A DNA stretch of 5,520 bases. Source: an uncultured bacterium (GTDB lineage Bacteria; Bacillota; Clostridia; TANB77; CAG-508). Location: the NCBI GenBank assembly GCA_905214245.1, contig CAJMLO010000065.1, forward strand, positions 1-5,520. Reading direction: 5' to 3'. The translations under genes were made by a program, and so were the position numbers. Shown here piece by piece: positions 4,837-5,520 of the stretch (the stretch's first letter is position 1; every line of letters begins with the position of its first letter). The notes beneath the pieces were generated by a model. The model worked only from the letters and a program-made list of their open reading frames with translations. It ran no database searches and was not told where the DNA came from.

Positions 4837-5490
4837 ATGAGAGACCTAAGAAGAGATAGAAAAAAACAGTCTAAACTGAAAAATTTTATATTAAATAATA
4901 TCTATAGCAATTTACGATATTATATTATTGTTATGATAATTTTAATTATTGGAATTGCTTGTGGTGTTATTTTTATAAATAATATTAATGAAGAACAAAA
5001 AGCAGAGATAAGTAAATACATAAATGATTTTATATCTTCTTTAAAAAATAATTACGAGATTAATAAAGCAGAGCTTCTAAAAAATTCACTTATAGAAAAT
5101 TTTAAACTTGTACTTGGAATGTGGTTTATAGGATCAACTGTTATAGGACTTCCAATTGTGTTTGGAATAGTATTGTATAGAGGATTTTGCATAGGATACA
5201 CCATTTCTTCTGCAATTGCGATACTTGGAAATCAAAAAGGAATAATATTTGGGCTAAGCAGTATATTATTTCAGAACATAATTATAATTCCTACATTATT
5301 GGTACTTTCTGTAAGTGGAATAAAACTATATAAATCTATAATGAAAGATAAAAGAAGAGAAAACATAAAACTTGAAATTATAAGACATACTTTTGTTTCA
5401 ATTATTGGATTGCTATTGCTATTCTTTGCATCTCTAATAGAAACATATATTTCAACAGGTATATTGAATTTTACATTAAAATTTATATAA
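4837..5490 (+). CDS. spoIIM: Stage II sporulation protein M
   Basis: SpoIIM is an integral membrane protein of the SpoIID-SpoIIM-SpoIIP complex that drives septal peptidoglycan thinning and engulfment of the forespore by the mother cell. From the ATG at 4837 it has 217 aa, close to the Bacillus length. A basic cytoplasmic N-terminus (MRDLRRDRKKQSK) leads to membrane segments at about 29-48, 91-113, 117-131, 136-162 and 186-206. The charged, presumably external loop spans about 49-90. Family signatures are visible in FGIVLYRGFCIGYTISS (109-125) and the C-terminal ASLIETYIS (198-206), the A-x-x-IE-x-Y motif. It follows the EndoQ-like gene by 55 bp. In Bacillus spoIIM is transcribed by sigma-E in the mother cell; I found no convincing sigma-E site in the gap here. 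No terminator is visible before the window ends. Confidence 0.92.
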   Translation: MRDLRRDRKKQSKLKNFILNNIYSNLRYYIIVMIILIIGIACGVIFINNINEEQKAEISKYINDFISSLKNNYEINKAELLKNSLIENFKLVLGMWFIGSTVIGLPIVFGIVLYRGFCIGYTISSAIAILGNQKGIIFGLSSILFQNIIIIPTLLVLSVSGIKLYKSIMKDKRRENIKLEIIRHTFVSIIGLLLLFFASLIETYISTGILNFTLKFI

Positions 5491-5520
5491 AAATTTGAAA
5501 AATGTATTTACTTTTTTGTC

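Noticed and set aside
5495..5520. TTGAAA at 5495-5500 and terminal TTTTTTGTC as the start of a promoter or Spo0A box for a gene to the right
   Set aside because: The window ends before a -10 or the rest of a TGTCGAA box could be seen, so this cannot be judged.

Overview
The window reads as a chromosomal segment of an AT-rich, endospore-forming Firmicute, most likely a Clostridia-type gut anaerobe. Grounds: low GC (about 30% by eye), A/T-ending codons, strong purine-rich Shine-Dalgarno sites, TmcAL (the bacterial Firmicute-type tRNA-Met acetylation enzyme) and a clear SpoIIM sporulation membrane protein. There are seven credible protein genes and no sign of phage, IS element, CRISPR array, tRNA or rRNA. 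I cannot name a species.

Layout. Positions 1-91 hold two adjacent hairpins with related arms, the first a strong candidate bidirectional terminator. On the minus strand is rnhA (RNase HI, 92-529). It is transcribed divergently from tmcAL (629-1861) and coaE (1890-2498). The 99-bp gap between rnhA and tmcAL contains a perfect 10+1+10 bp palindrome and candidate promoters for both directions whose -10 boxes overlap. After coaE comes a 210-bp gene-free stretch with a near-consensus sigma-A promoter (TTGAAA-17-TATAAT), a dyad over its -35 box, and an untranslated leader of about 140 nt that can fold. This leads a two-gene unit: a 181-aa protein that looks like an HD-domain protein without its metal ligands (2709-3254), and an 80-aa charged helical protein joined to it by an ATGA overlap (3251-3493). 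A good intrinsic terminator (3513-3544) closes the unit. Then come an endonuclease Q-like PHP/zinc-finger/HhH protein (3588-4781) and spoIIM (4837-5490). The last 30 bases are non-coding.

How the genes fit together. Most are housekeeping: RNA-DNA hybrid removal (RnhA), ac4C34 on elongator tRNA-Met (TmcAL), the last step of CoA synthesis (CoaE), probable repair of deaminated DNA (EndoQ-like) and engulfment in sporulation (SpoIIM). From memory, Bacillus also carries its EndoQ-like gene in the same general region as spoIIM. The least understood part is the degenerate HD protein plus its coupled 80-aa partner, with their own promoter and foldable leader. This is the best candidate here for something undescribed, but its function cannot be read from sequence alone.
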